The notes: a model not told the origin generated them from the sequence alone. DNA of 64,000 bases from Streptomyces sp. S.PNR 29 (GCF_030386795.1 NZ_JANUQM010000009.1:121684-185683); one strand, 5' to 3'. Counted from the stretch's first letter, positions 43,711 through 53,297 are shown. Numbers and translations are program-made.

Positions 43711-44369
43711 GGGGCCCTCCCGGGCGCTGGATCCGACCGGTGCCGGGGCCGTTGGCGGCCGCTGCCGGCGGGCTGGGCGCGGACCGTCACCGACAGCCGC
43801 TGCGCACCGGGGCACCGGCAGCGAGCATGCGGGGGGCGGGGTGGAGCGAGCGAGGCTATTTGCCGTTTCGGCAACATGAGCGGCGGCGGAGCAGCGCCTT
43901 GCGGGCCGGCCCTCCGAGATACAGCCCATCAAGGGTGCGGTCCGCCTCTCCCAGGCCGCGTGCGACGCCCTGTGCGGCCACCCCGGCGCGACGCTCCCGC
44001 ACGACCGCCGATGGGCATGTCCTGGCCAGGGGTGCCACGCCCCGTACGACGGCCAGGCCGCAGCCCCGTCCCGGAGGCCACGACGTCGGCGGGCGCTGTT
44101 CGGGCGCGCCGACGGCGGCCACGGCGGGTCGGCCGGCGCAGCGCGTCGATCACCGGTCCGCCGCCATGGGCGAGGAGCTGCGGTGCGGCGCGCGGTGCGC
44201 GGGCGCGAGGGGCTGGGCGGGTCGGGTCGTCCGCCGCCGAGCCCGCAGTCTCGTGGGCGCCGACGCCGTGCTTGCCGGGGGCGCCGCCGCCGACACCCGA
44301 CGTCGCCGCCGCGTGCCGGGCGTCCGCCGGCCGGACCGGCCGCCGTGAACCCACCGCCCCGCGGAGCCC
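43711..44369. other. 659-bp gap, possible eroded FhuF-like remnant
   Basis: No convincing complete gene. On the minus strand, 43856-44122 stays open and ends ARKALLRRRSCCRNGK, which recalls the C-terminal RRSCC of (2Fe-2S)-binding FhuF-like reductases, where a second Cys pair should follow; here a stop comes instead. This could be a decayed gene or coincidence. The other open frames here look like high-GC shadows. Confidence 0.3.
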
Positions 44370-44837
44370 TTACGCCTCCGTCAACTCCACCTGGATCTCG
44401 ACCTCCACCGGCGCGTCCAGCGGCAGTACCGCCACGCCCACCGCGCTCCTCGCGTGGACGCCCTTGTCGCCGAGGACCTCGCCCAGGAGTTCGCTCGCGC
44501 CGTTCAGCACGCCCGGCTGCCCGGTGAAGTCCGACGCCGAGGCCACGAAGCCCACGACCTTCACCACGCGCGCGATGCGGTCCAGGTCGCCGGCGACGGA
44601 CTTGACGGCGGCCAGGGCGTTCAGCGCGCAGGTGCGCGCCAGGTCCTTGGCCTCCTCCGGCGTGACCTCCGCACCCACCTTGCCGGTGACCGGGAGCTTG
44701 CCCTCCACCATCGGCAGCTGACCGGCCGTGTAGACGTAGACCCCCGACTGCACGGCCGGCTGGTAGGCGGCCAGCGGCGGCACGACCTCGGGCAGCGTCA
44801 GGCCCAGCTCGGCCAGCCGCGCCTCGACCGCGCTCAT
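44370..44837 (-). CDS. RidA/YjgF-family protein
   Basis: A 155-residue protein, MSAVEARLAELGLTLPEVVP, then AVQSGVYVYTAGQLPMVEGK and ARVVKVVGFVASASDFTGQP. It belongs to the RidA-like group that lacks an obvious Arg for imine deamination, so true RidA activity is uncertain. The ATG at 44837 overlaps the stop of the DUF4177 gene. Position of Rv3678c. Confidence 0.9.
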   Translation of the reverse strand: MSAVEARLAELGLTLPEVVPPLAAYQPAVQSGVYVYTAGQLPMVEGKLPVTGKVGAEVTPEEAKDLARTCALNALAAVKSVAGDLDRIARVVKVVGFVASASDFTGQPGVLNGASELLGEVLGDKGVHARSAVGVAVLPLDAPVEVEIQVELTEA

Positions 44838-44995
44838 CCCTGCTTCTCCCGCTTCAGGTAGGCGACGAGCTGCTCGGGGTTGTTCGGCCCGGGCACGACC
44901 TGGACGAGCTCCCAGCCGTCCTCGCCCCAGGTGTCCAGAATCTGCTTCGTGGCGTGCACGAGCAGCGGCACGGTTGCGTATTCCCACTTGGTCAT
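44834..44995 (-). CDS. DUF4177 small protein
   Basis: A 53-residue protein (MTKWEYATVPLLVHATKQIL...). The core WGEDGWELVQVVPGPN fits the DUF4177 family. It is translationally coupled to the RidA-like gene by ATGA and divergent from the ArsA-like pair. Confidence 0.88.
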   Translation of the reverse strand: MTKWEYATVPLLVHATKQILDTWGEDGWELVQVVPGPNNPEQLVAYLKREKQG

Positions 44996-45100
44996 GCGGC
45001 CGACTCTAGTCGCTGTCCGGCGCTGGTCGGCGGGCGGCCGCGACCGCGTTATCCACAGCCTCCCGCTTAGGTCGCACCGGGACTGGTTACGCTCGAAGAC

Positions 45101-46078
45101 GTGAGCAGGCTCCAGGTCGTCAGTGGCAAGGGCGGTACCGGTAAGACCACGGTGGCCGCGGCCCTCGCGCTGGCCTTGGCCACGGAGGGGAAGCGGACGC
45201 TTCTCGTCGAGGTCGAGGGCCGCCAGGGCATCGCGCAGCTCTTCGAAACGGAAGCGCTGCCTTATGAGGAGCGGAAGATCGCCGTCGCTCCCGGGGGCGG
45301 GGAGGTGTATGCCCTCGCCATCGACCCCGAACTGGCCCTTCTGGACTACCTCCAGATGTTCTACAAACTGGGGAGCGCCGGACGGGCCCTGAAGAAGCTC
45401 GGCGCGATCGACTTCGCCACCACCATCGCGCCCGGTCTGAGGGACGTACTCCTCACCGGGAAGGCGTGCGAGGCGGTGCGGCGGAAGGACCGGAGCGGGC
45501 GGTTCGCGTACGACTACGTCGTCATGGACGCGCCACCGACCGGGCGCATCACACGGTTCCTCAATGTCAACGACGAGGTCGCCGGGCTCGCGAAGATCGG
45601 CCCGATACACAATCAGGCGCAGGCCGTGATGCGGGTGCTGAAGTCGTCGGAGACGGCCGTGCACCTGGTGACGCTGCTGGAGGAGATGCCCGTCCAGGAG
45701 ACGGCGGACGGCATCGCCGAGCTGCGGTCCGCGCGGCTGCCGGTGGGGCGGATCATCGTGAACATGGTGCGGCCGGGGGTGTTGGACGGGGCCGACCTGG
45801 AACTCGTACGGACGGTGCCGCGTTCCTCCGTTGCCAGGGCGCTGTCGTCCGCCGGGCTCGGCGGGGCGCGGCGGGGCGGGCACGCCGAGCGGCTGGTGGA
45901 CCCGCTGCTGGAGCAGGCCGCGGAGTACGCCGAGCGCTACGCGCTGGAGCAGGAGCAGCGGGCCGTGCTCGCCGAGCTGGGCCTGCCGCTGCACGAACTG
46001 CCACTGCTCGCCGAGGGCATGGACCTGGCGGGTCTGTACGAACTGGCCACGGAGCTGCGGAAGCAGGGGATGTCATGA
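45101..46078 (+). CDS. ArsA-like anion-transporting ATPase, first of a pair
   Basis: A 325-residue P-loop ATPase with SGKGGTGKTTVAAALALA (Walker A about residues 7-24), LLVEVEGRQGIAQLF, and YVVMDAPPTGRITRFL. Together with the next gene it matches the Rv3679-Rv3680 pair of M. tuberculosis, beside whiB4 and ponA2, as here beside wblA and a PBP gene. In mycobacteria this pair has been linked to stress and metabolite tolerance. GTG start. Its stop overlaps the next ATG. Confidence 0.9.
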   Translation: MSRLQVVSGKGGTGKTTVAAALALALATEGKRTLLVEVEGRQGIAQLFETEALPYEERKIAVAPGGGEVYALAIDPELALLDYLQMFYKLGSAGRALKKLGAIDFATTIAPGLRDVLLTGKACEAVRRKDRSGRFAYDYVVMDAPPTGRITRFLNVNDEVAGLAKIGPIHNQAQAVMRVLKSSETAVHLVTLLEEMPVQETADGIAELRSARLPVGRIIVNMVRPGVLDGADLELVRTVPRSSVARALSSAGLGGARRGGHAERLVDPLLEQAAEYAERYALEQEQRAVLAELGLPLHELPLLAEGMDLAGLYELATELRKQGMS

Positions 46079-47418
46079 GTCCGGACCCGGCCCACGCGCA
46101 CCACCACCTGTCCCCCACGCGCGTACTCGACCTCGATCCGCTGCTCGACGACCCCAAGACCCGCATCGTGGTGTGCTGCGGCTCGGGCGGCGTCGGCAAG
46201 ACCACGACCGCGGCCGCGCTGGGCCTGCGGGCCGCCGAGCGGGGCCGCAAGGTCGTCGTCCTCACCATCGACCCGGCCCGCCGGCTCGCCCAGTCGATGG
46301 GCATCGACTCCCTCGACAACACGCCGCGCCGTGTGAAGGGCGTCGAGGGGGATGGCGAGCTGCACGCCATGATGCTCGACATGAAGCGCACCTTCGACGA
46401 GATCGTCGAGGCGCACGCGGACCCCGAGCGGGCAGCCGCGATCCTGAGCAACCCCTTCTACCAGTCGCTCTCGGCGGGCTTCGCGGGCACGCAGGAGTAC
46501 ATGGCGATGGAGAAGCTGGGGCAGCTGCGCGCCCGGGACGAGTGGGACCTGATCGTCGTCGACACGCCGCCCTCCCGCTCCGCGCTCGACTTCCTGGACG
46601 CCCCCAAGCGGCTCGGGTCCTTCCTGGACGGGCGGCTGATCCGGCTGCTGACGGCCCCGGCGAAGCTGGGCGGACGCGCCGGGATGAAGTTCCTGAACGT
46701 CGGCATGTCGATGATGACCGGCACCCTCGGCAAGCTGCTCGGCGGACAGCTCCTGAAGGACGTACAGACGTTCGTGACCGCGATGGACACGACCTTCGGC
46801 GGGTTCCGCACACGCGCGGACGCCACGTACAAGCTGCTCCAGGCACCGGGCACGGCGTTCCTGGTGGTCGCGGCCCCGGAGCGGGACGCGCTGCGCGAGG
46901 CCGCGTACTTCGTGGAGCGGCTGGCGGCCGAGAACATGCCCCTCGCCGGCCTGGTGCTCAACCGGGTGCACGGCAGCGGCGCCGACGGGCTGTCGGCCGA
47001 GCGGGCGCTCGCGGCCGCGGAAAATCTTGAGGATTCCCGCATTGTCGATCAGGACGGCGGGAAAGCTGGACTTCGTAACTCCCCCGAAACGTACGACAGT
47101 TCAGGCTCTCCCGTTTCCGGAACAGCTCCCGGAACAGCCTCCGAAACACCAACTCCCGACGACGACTCCCCCACGACCGCGGACACTGCCACGGACCAGG
47201 AGCGTTCCGTCGACCAGCTCACCGCGGGCCTGTTGAGGCTGCACGCGGACCGTATGCACCTGCTCGCCCGCGAGCAGCGCACGCGTGACCGCTTCACCGC
47301 GCTCCATCCCGAGGTGGCGGTGGCCGAAGTGGCCGCGCTGCCCGGCGACGTGCACGACCTCACGGGGCTGCGGGACATCGGGGACCGCCTCGCGGCGGCC
47401 CGGCCGGAGCTGTCGTAG
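46075..47418 (+). CDS. ArsA-like anion-transporting ATPase, second of a pair
   Basis: A 447-residue protein. Walker A is CCGSGGVGKTTTAAAL (about residues 37-52), switch I is TIDPARRLAQSMGID and Walker B-like is LIVVDTPPSRSALDFL. A low-complexity acidic Ser/Thr/Pro stretch lies about residues 320-385 before a final helical domain. ATGA overlap with the preceding gene indicates a heteromeric partner. The gene ends 13 bp before the convergent wblA. Confidence 0.9.
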   Translation: MSPDPAHAHHHLSPTRVLDLDPLLDDPKTRIVVCCGSGGVGKTTTAAALGLRAAERGRKVVVLTIDPARRLAQSMGIDSLDNTPRRVKGVEGDGELHAMMLDMKRTFDEIVEAHADPERAAAILSNPFYQSLSAGFAGTQEYMAMEKLGQLRARDEWDLIVVDTPPSRSALDFLDAPKRLGSFLDGRLIRLLTAPAKLGGRAGMKFLNVGMSMMTGTLGKLLGGQLLKDVQTFVTAMDTTFGGFRTRADATYKLLQAPGTAFLVVAAPERDALREAAYFVERLAAENMPLAGLVLNRVHGSGADGLSAERALAAAENLEDSRIVDQDGGKAGLRNSPETYDSSGSPVSGTAPGTASETPTPDDDSPTTADTATDQERSVDQLTAGLLRLHADRMHLLAREQRTRDRFTALHPEVAVAEVAALPGDVHDLTGLRDIGDRLAAARPELS

Positions 47419-47431
47419 GCCCGAGGGCCCC

Positions 47432-47770
47432 TCAGCTCACGGCCGCGTAGTCCTCGTACACCTCGTCGTCATCCAGGGCTACGACGCCGGAGCCGCGCTC
47501 GTACTCCGAGCGTGCCGTCTCCAGCAGTCGGCGCCAGGAGGTCACGGTGGGCCGCCTGCGCAGCAGTGCGCGGCGCTCCCGCTCCGTCATGCCTCCCCAC
47601 ACGCCGAACTCGACGCGGTTGTCCAGCGCGTCCGCCAGGCACTCCGTGCGTACCGGACATCCGGTGCACACTGCCTTGGCCCTGTTCTGCGCTGCTCCCT
47701 GCACGAACAGTTCATCCGGATCGGTAGTGCGGCAGGCGGCCTGCGCACTCCAGTCGGTTACCCAGCCCAT
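47432..47770 (-). CDS. wblA: WhiB-family transcription factor WblA
   Basis: A 112-residue iron-sulfur protein, start MGWVTDWSAQAAC at 47770. The four Cys are visible: AAC, then KAVCTGCPVRTEC, binding a [4Fe-4S] cluster; the GVWGG turn and basic C-terminus (RERRALLRRRP) are present. WblA is a pleiotropic regulator of antibiotic production and sporulation in Streptomyces. An open frame extends 57 bp upstream, but the shown start gives the length known for S. coelicolor. Confidence 0.97.
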   Translation of the reverse strand: MGWVTDWSAQAACRTTDPDELFVQGAAQNRAKAVCTGCPVRTECLADALDNRVEFGVWGGMTERERRALLRRRPTVTSWRRLLETARSEYERGSGVVALDDDEVYEDYAAVS

Positions 47771-48300
47771 ACCGGCGCCGTCCTCTCCCGAATCGAGGCT
47801 CCCCCACGGCGGCAGCGGCATATTCACCGCCGCCAGTTGAGGACGTTACGGAAGGTGGGCACAGTGCAACACCCCCAGCGGGCCCAATCTTGAATGGCCC
47901 GAACGGACTATGCGTAAGCGGCAGATCACCCGGGGGAGTGAGCTGGCGGCATACGCGACTATTCCGTCATTCCTGGACGGTTCTGTTGCACCACAACGGG
48001 CACCACGTGACACACAAGGCGGATTCGGGCACGGACCCCACACGCCTCGGCACACCTCGACACAACCACCCACCCCTGCCGGACAGCCGACAAGAACCGG
48101 GCAGTCACCCCGAACAAACGGACCAGGCAACCGCTCCGACAGCATCCCGACAGCAACCCGACAGAAAAAAGTCGAGAAAAACCGGAACGCTTCGAGGTCG
48201 CCGGACGTATTGATACGTGGCCTCACTGCTGTGACAGTTGAGAGCAGCTTAGGCCAAGGCATACACGCGTGTCCGGCGAATGAGAACGTAGGCTGCCCTC
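47771..48300. promoter_or_regulatory. 530-bp divergent regulatory region of wblA and the PBP gene
   Basis: No convincing gene. It has long AT-rich segments and tandem copies of CCGACAGCA(T/A)C with an 11-bp period at 48136-48164 (two full and one partial copy), i.e. one helical turn apart. The length is unusual for this genome and fits the heavy regulation reported for wblA. Specific sites are not identified. Confidence 0.5.
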
Positions 48301-50577
48301 ATGCCAAACAAGCGCTCGGGCGGTGGTCTGTCGCCAGCACAGCAGGCCGCCAAGTTCCTCGGTGTCAGTGTGCTCGCGGGAGCGGTCCTGGCCGGCCTCG
48401 CGCTGCCCGCCGTGGGCGCGCTGGGTCTGGCCGCCAAGGGATCGGTCGAGAGCTTCGACGAACTCCCGGCCACCCTGAAGACCCCTCCGCTCAGTCAGCG
48501 CACCACGATCCTCGACGCCGACGGCGGCACGATGGCCACGGTCTACTCACGCGACCGCACCGTCGTCGACCTCAAGGACATCTCGCCGTACATGCAGAAG
48601 GCGATAGTCGCCATCGAGGACGCCCGCTTCTATCAGCACGGCGCGGTCGACCTGAAGGGCATCCTGCGCGCGCTGAACAAGAACGCGCAGAGCGGCGGCG
48701 TGTCCCAGGGCGCGTCCACGCTGACACAGCAGCTGGTGAAGAACGTCGCCGTGGAAGAGGCCGGCAACGATCCGACGAAGGTGGCCCAGGCCACACAGCA
48801 GACGCTCGGCCGCAAGATCCGCGAGCTGAAGTACGCGATCCAGCTGGAAGAGGAGCTGAGCAAGAAGCAGATCCTCGAGAACTACCTGAACATCACCTTC
48901 TTCGGTCAGCAGGCCTACGGCGTCGAGGCCGCCGCCCAGCGCTACTTCTCCAAGTCCGCCAAGGACCTGAACCTCCAGCAGGCGGCCCTCCTGGCCGGCA
49001 TCGTCCAGTCGCCCAGCCGGTACGACCCGGTCAACGACGAGGCGGAGGCCACCAAGCGCCGCAACATCGTGCTGCAGCGCATGGCGGATGTCGGCGACGT
49101 CTCCCAGGCCGAGGCCGACCAGGCGAAGAAGACGCCGCTCGACCTCAAGATCAGCCGCCCCAAGAACGGCTGCATCACGGCGGTCAAGGGCGCGAGCTTC
49201 TTCTGCAAGTACGTGGAGAAGGAGTTCCTCAGCGATCCGGTCTTCGGCAAGTCCCGGGAGGAACGGGCGAAGATCTGGAACCAGGGCGGCCTGACGATCC
49301 GTACGACGCTCGACCCGCAGGCGCAGGCGTCGGTGCAGGCCTCGCTCAAGGACCACGTCTACAAGTCCGACAAGGTCGCCGCGGCGGCCACGCTGGTCCA
49401 GCCCGGCACCGGCAAGATCGTCGCGATGGGCCAGTCGAAGCCGTACGGCTACGGCAAGAACGAGACCGAGCTCAACTACTCGGTCGACTCGGCCATGGGC
49501 GGCTCCAACTTCGGCTTCCCGACGGGTTCGACGTTCAAGCCGTTCGTGGCGGCGGCCGCCCTGGAGGAGGGCCGGCCGGCGACGCAGGAGTACTCGTCGC
49601 CGTACGAGATGGAGTACCCGAGCCCGGTCCAGACGTGCGACAGCAAGCCGTGGGTGAACAGGCGCGGCGAGAAGCTGGAGAACGAGAACGAGTCCGAGGT
49701 CGGCCCGTACCGGATGAAGGAGGCGATGGCCAAGTCGGTCAACACCTACTTCGTCCAGCTCATCTCCGACATCGGCCTGTGCCCGGTCGTCAACGTCACC
49801 GACAAGCTGCACGTGCGTCAGGGCAACGGCGACAAGCTGCCGGAGACCCCGTCCATCGCCCTCGGCTCGATCGGCCTGTCCCCGCTGACGATGGCGAGCG
49901 CGTACGCCGCCTTCGCCTCCCGGGGCATGTACTGCACGCCGATCGCCATCGAGTCGATCACGCAGAAGGTCGGCAACAAGCAGAAGTCGCTGGACGTACC
50001 CAAGTCGACCTGCTCGCGGGCCATGTCCGAGAAGACCGCGGACACCGTCAACACGCTGCTGCGCGGCGTGGTCGACTCCGGTACCGGTAAGCAGGCCGGC
50101 CTCTCCGACCGGGAGAGCGCGGGCAAGACGGGTACGACCGACGAGCGCAAGAACGCCTGGTTCGTCGGCTACACGCCGAACATGTCGGGTGCCGTCTGGG
50201 TCGGCAGCGCCACGCAGAAGGTCAAGATGCAGAACATCTCGATCGGCGGCCGCTACCACAGCCTGGTCTTCGGTGGCGAGGTCCCCGGCCCGATCTGGAA
50301 GGACGCCATGGCCGGCGCCCTGGTGGGCAAGCCCGTCGAGTCCTTCAACCTGGTCGACATCCCGGACGGCGGCGACCGCGACCGGGGCAACGACGAGGAC
50401 AACGGCGGCGGCAACGGGAACGGCAACGGCAACGGCAACGACGGCTTCATCGGCGGCCTGATCGACGGCGGCACCGACGGCGGCGCGTTCCCGACGCCCT
50501 CCTTCTCCCTCCCGGAGAACTTCTTCCAGGGACAGGGCAATGGGGGGAACGGCAACGGGGGTGGCGGGAGGCGCTGA
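48301..50577 (+). CDS. Class A penicillin-binding protein (transglycosylase/transpeptidase)
   Basis: A 758-residue bifunctional peptidoglycan synthase. A single N-terminal hydrophobic segment (SVLAGAVLAGLALPAVGALG) is followed by the GT51 domain with VAIEDARFYQHGAVDLKG (about residue 105) and GASTLTQQLVKN. The transpeptidase domain has SxxK in GSTFKPFVAAAAL (408), SxN in AKSVNTYFVQL (478) and KTG in SAGKTGTTDER (609). The tail is Gly/Asn-rich. The mycobacterial equivalent is ponA2 (Rv3682). No strong Shine-Dalgarno before the ATG. Confidence 0.95.
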   Translation: MPNKRSGGGLSPAQQAAKFLGVSVLAGAVLAGLALPAVGALGLAAKGSVESFDELPATLKTPPLSQRTTILDADGGTMATVYSRDRTVVDLKDISPYMQKAIVAIEDARFYQHGAVDLKGILRALNKNAQSGGVSQGASTLTQQLVKNVAVEEAGNDPTKVAQATQQTLGRKIRELKYAIQLEEELSKKQILENYLNITFFGQQAYGVEAAAQRYFSKSAKDLNLQQAALLAGIVQSPSRYDPVNDEAEATKRRNIVLQRMADVGDVSQAEADQAKKTPLDLKISRPKNGCITAVKGASFFCKYVEKEFLSDPVFGKSREERAKIWNQGGLTIRTTLDPQAQASVQASLKDHVYKSDKVAAAATLVQPGTGKIVAMGQSKPYGYGKNETELNYSVDSAMGGSNFGFPTGSTFKPFVAAAALEEGRPATQEYSSPYEMEYPSPVQTCDSKPWVNRRGEKLENENESEVGPYRMKEAMAKSVNTYFVQLISDIGLCPVVNVTDKLHVRQGNGDKLPETPSIALGSIGLSPLTMASAYAAFASRGMYCTPIAIESITQKVGNKQKSLDVPKSTCSRAMSEKTADTVNTLLRGVVDSGTGKQAGLSDRESAGKTGTTDERKNAWFVGYTPNMSGAVWVGSATQKVKMQNISIGGRYHSLVFGGEVPGPIWKDAMAGALVGKPVESFNLVDIPDGGDRDRGNDEDNGGGNGNGNGNGNDGFIGGLIDGGTDGGAFPTPSFSLPENFFQGQGNGGNGNGGGGRR

Positions 50578-50601
50578 GGCGCCGGCCTTGAGGATGCCGA
50601 C

Positions 50602-50634
50602 GGCCCCTTCGTTTCCCAGGGAGACGAAGGGGCC
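50602..50634. terminator. Bidirectional terminator between PBP and YqeY genes
   Basis: GGCCCCTTCGT pairs with ACGAAGGGGCC (50624-50634) over 11 bp. It lies between convergent genes. Confidence 0.88.
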
Positions 50635-50659
50635 GACTTGTTTTCGGGGGCGGTGCCGG

Positions 50660-51124
50660 TCAGCCGGCGAGCAGCTTCTTGACCGCGGCGGCGACGCGGC
50701 CGCCCTCGGCCTGGCCGGCCACCTTCGGGTTCACGATCTTCATGACCGCGCCCATGGCCCGCGGCCCCTCGGCACCGGCCGCCTTCGCCTCCTCGACGGC
50801 CTGGGCGACGATCGCGTTCAGCTCCTCGTCGGTCAGCTGCTTCGGGAGGTACGCGGCGAGCACCTCGCCCTCCGCCTTCTCCCGCTCGGCCTGCTCGGCG
50901 CGACCTCCCTGCGCGAAGGCGTCGGCCGCCTCGCGCCGCTTCTTCGCCTCGCGGGTGATCACCTTCTGCACCTCGTCGTCGGAGAGCTCACGCTTCTCCT
51001 TCCCCGCGACCTCCTCCTTGGTGATCGCGGCGAGCGTCAGCCGGAGCGTCGAGGAGCGGAGCTCGTCGCGCTCCTTGATCGCGGCGTTGAGGTCATCCTG
51101 CAGCTTCGACTTGAGCGTGGTCAT
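50660..51124 (-). CDS. GatB/YqeY domain protein
   Basis: A 154-residue protein (MTTLKSKLQDDLNAAIKERD...). The family-typical helical arrangement includes REAADAFAQGGRAEQAEREK and AAYLPKQLTDEELNAIVAQA. YqeY-like proteins resemble the C-terminal, tRNA-binding part of GatB; the function is not settled. Confidence 0.92.
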   Translation of the reverse strand: MTTLKSKLQDDLNAAIKERDELRSSTLRLTLAAITKEEVAGKEKRELSDDEVQKVITREAKKRREAADAFAQGGRAEQAEREKAEGEVLAAYLPKQLTDEELNAIVAQAVEEAKAAGAEGPRAMGAVMKIVNPKVAGQAEGGRVAAAVKKLLAG

Positions 51125-51258
51125 GGGGATGATTGTCGCAGGTGCGGAAGGAAGGGTGCCCCTTGATTTGGGGGGTACCGATGCGAGGGACGTTCCGGCA
51201 GGGCACTCGGCAGGGCGCTCGGCGCGGCGTACCGGCGGTGGTCTGACACGATGGTCGT

Positions 51259-52185
51259 ATGCGCGCGCGATACGGAGTGCCCCTGGGAATCACGGCGGCC
51301 GGTGCCGCCGGACTGTTGTACGCGGCGGGCTTCGAGGCCCGCTCCTTCCGCCTTCGACGGGTGACGGTCCCCGTCCTGCCTTCCGGCATGCGCCCCCTGC
51401 GGGTGCTCCAGGTCTCCGACATCCACATGGTCGGCGGCCAGCGCAAGAAGCAGCGCTGGCTGCGTTCACTGGCGGGCCTGCGCCCCGACTTCGTGATCAA
51501 CACAGGGGACAACCTCTCCGACCCGGAGGGCGTCCCGGAGGTCCTGGACGCGCTCGGCCCCCTGATGGACTTCCCGGGCGCGTACGTCTTCGGCTCCAAC
51601 GACTACTACGGCCCCAACCTCCGCAACCCCGCCCGGTACCTGATCGAGAAGGTCCAGGGCCGCCACGGCCTGAACGGCAACCCGCCCGTCGTCGGCGCGG
51701 TCCACAACCCGTGGGAGGACCTGCGGGACAACTTCGACGCGGCGGGCTGGGTCAACCTCACCAACACCCGCGGCACGCTGAAGATCGACGGCGTGTCGGT
51801 CGAGCTCACGGGCCTGGACGACCCGCACATCAAGCGGGACCGCTACGACGAGGTCGCCGGCGGCCCGTCGGGCTCCGCCGACTTCTCGATGGGCGTGGTC
51901 CACGCCCCGTACCTGCGCGTCCTGGACGCCTTCACGGCCGACGGCTACCCCCTGATCCTGGCCGGCCACACCCACGGCGGCCAGCTCTGCATCCCCTTCT
52001 ACGGCGCCCTCGTCACCAACTGCGACCTGGACACGGACCGCGTGAAGGGCCTGTCCACGCACACGGCGGACGGCCGTACGGCGTACATGCACGTGTCGGC
52101 GGGCTGCGGGACGAACCGTTACACGCCGGTACGGTTCGCTTGTCCGCCCGAGGCGACGCTGCTGACGTTGGTCGGGCGCGAGTAG
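51259..52185 (+). CDS. Calcineurin-like metallophosphoesterase
   Basis: A 308-residue protein. Metal-binding motifs are QVSDIHMVGG, NTGDNLSDPEG, FGSNDYYG (Asn-Asp instead of Asn-His) and LAGHTHGGQLCIP. An N-terminal hydrophobic segment (GVPLGITAAGAAGLLYAAGF) suggests membrane association. Rv3683 position. Substrate unknown. Confidence 0.92.
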   Translation: MRARYGVPLGITAAGAAGLLYAAGFEARSFRLRRVTVPVLPSGMRPLRVLQVSDIHMVGGQRKKQRWLRSLAGLRPDFVINTGDNLSDPEGVPEVLDALGPLMDFPGAYVFGSNDYYGPNLRNPARYLIEKVQGRHGLNGNPPVVGAVHNPWEDLRDNFDAAGWVNLTNTRGTLKIDGVSVELTGLDDPHIKRDRYDEVAGGPSGSADFSMGVVHAPYLRVLDAFTADGYPLILAGHTHGGQLCIPFYGALVTNCDLDTDRVKGLSTHTADGRTAYMHVSAGCGTNRYTPVRFACPPEATLLTLVGRE

Positions 52186-52383
52186 GCGCGGGCGGGACGT
52201 ACGAGCGGTAGTGGTCGCGAGCGGGAGCGGCGCCTGGTCGCCTACCGGGCAGCAGGGGCCAACCGCACGCGACCACACGGCCACGTCATCCGGACAGCTC
52301 AGCCGAACACCTCACCCGCACACCTCACCCGGACAGCGCACCCCACATCGCCCGATATGCCCCACTCTGCCTAGCGTGAGGGC

Positions 52384-53175
52384 ATGACCGCCCCGATACC
52401 CAGGGACATCCCGGACCTCCCCGCGGTTCCGGGCAGGCCCGTGCTGCTGCCCTCCCCCGTCCCGGCCACGGCCGTCATACCCCGCGTACACCGCCCCCTG
52501 ACCGCGACCTACCGCCTCCTGGTCGCGCTGACGGCGCTCGCGGGGGTGACCCTGGAGCTCCTCGTCGCCCCCAGCCCCCTCCAGGTCCTGAGCCACTTCA
52601 CAGTCCAGAGCAACATCCTGCTGGCGCTGGTCCTCGCCCTCTCGGCCCGGCGCGCCTGGACGGCCCGCCACCCCCTGCCGAGCGCCCTCACGGGCGCGGC
52701 CCTGCTCTACGTGGTGATCAGCAGCCTGGTGTACCACCTGCTGCTGGCCCACACGACGAGCCCGTTCCCCATGCCGGGCTCCCTGACCGGTGAGTCCGCC
52801 GCCCCGACGGGCTGGCCGGCCGTCGCCAACCAGATCCTGCACACGGCGACCCCGGTCGCGGCCCTCCTGGACTGGCTCCTCCTGACCGCCCCGTCCCGCC
52901 TGCACCTGCGCCAGGCCGCCTCCTGGCTGATCTATCCCCTGACCTACCTGACCTTCTCCCTCGCCCGCGGCGAACTCCTGACCGGCGCCCGCTACCCCTA
53001 CCCCTTCCTGGACGCCCACCAGCACGGCTACCGAAGCGTCCTCGCCAACGCCCTCCTCCTGGGCCTCGCCTGCTACGCCCTGGCCGTCCTCCTCGTGGCC
53101 CTCGACCACGCCCGCCCGAACCTCATCCGCCACCGCTCGAAAACCGGATTTCGTCTACAGCCACCAGTGGGCTAA
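52384..53175 (+). CDS. Pr6Pr-family membrane protein
   Basis: A 263-residue protein with six hydrophobic segments and a Pro-rich N-terminus. Family-typical elements include FTVQSNILLALVLALSARRA, ALLYVVISSLVYHLLLAHTT and PYPFLDAHQHGYRSVLANAL. No enzymatic motif. It is the last chromosomal gene before the tRNA. Confidence 0.88.
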   Translation: MTAPIPRDIPDLPAVPGRPVLLPSPVPATAVIPRVHRPLTATYRLLVALTALAGVTLELLVAPSPLQVLSHFTVQSNILLALVLALSARRAWTARHPLPSALTGAALLYVVISSLVYHLLLAHTTSPFPMPGSLTGESAAPTGWPAVANQILHTATPVAALLDWLLLTAPSRLHLRQAASWLIYPLTYLTFSLARGELLTGARYPYPFLDAHQHGYRSVLANALLLGLACYALAVLLVALDHARPNLIRHRSKTGFRLQPPVG

Positions 53176-53208
53176 AGTAAACGACGTCGCCGCGACAAGC
53201 AGTGACAT

Positions 53209-53282
53209 CGGGGTGTAGCGCAGCTTGGCAGCGCGCTTCGTTCGGGACGAAGAGGTCGTGGGTTCAAATCCCGCCACCCCGA
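53209..53282 (+). tRNA. tRNA-Pro (anticodon CGG)
   Basis: The 74-base gene folds as a cloverleaf: acceptor stem CGGGGTG/CACCCCG, discriminator A, D arm with AGCGCAGCTTGGCAGCGC, anticodon stem CTTCG/CGAAG with loop TTCGGGA giving CGG, T arm GTGGGTTCAAATCCCGC. CCA is not encoded. Accessory DNA starts directly after it, and tRNA-Pro genes are known targets of actinobacterial integrative elements such as pSAM2. Confidence 0.97.
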
Positions 53283-53297
53283 CAGGGAAGTACCAGG

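Noticed and set aside
43740..44348. Plus-strand frame of 202 codons in the gap before the RidA-like gene
   Set aside because: Pure Arg/Gly/Pro-rich composition, no start signal and no recognisable domain.
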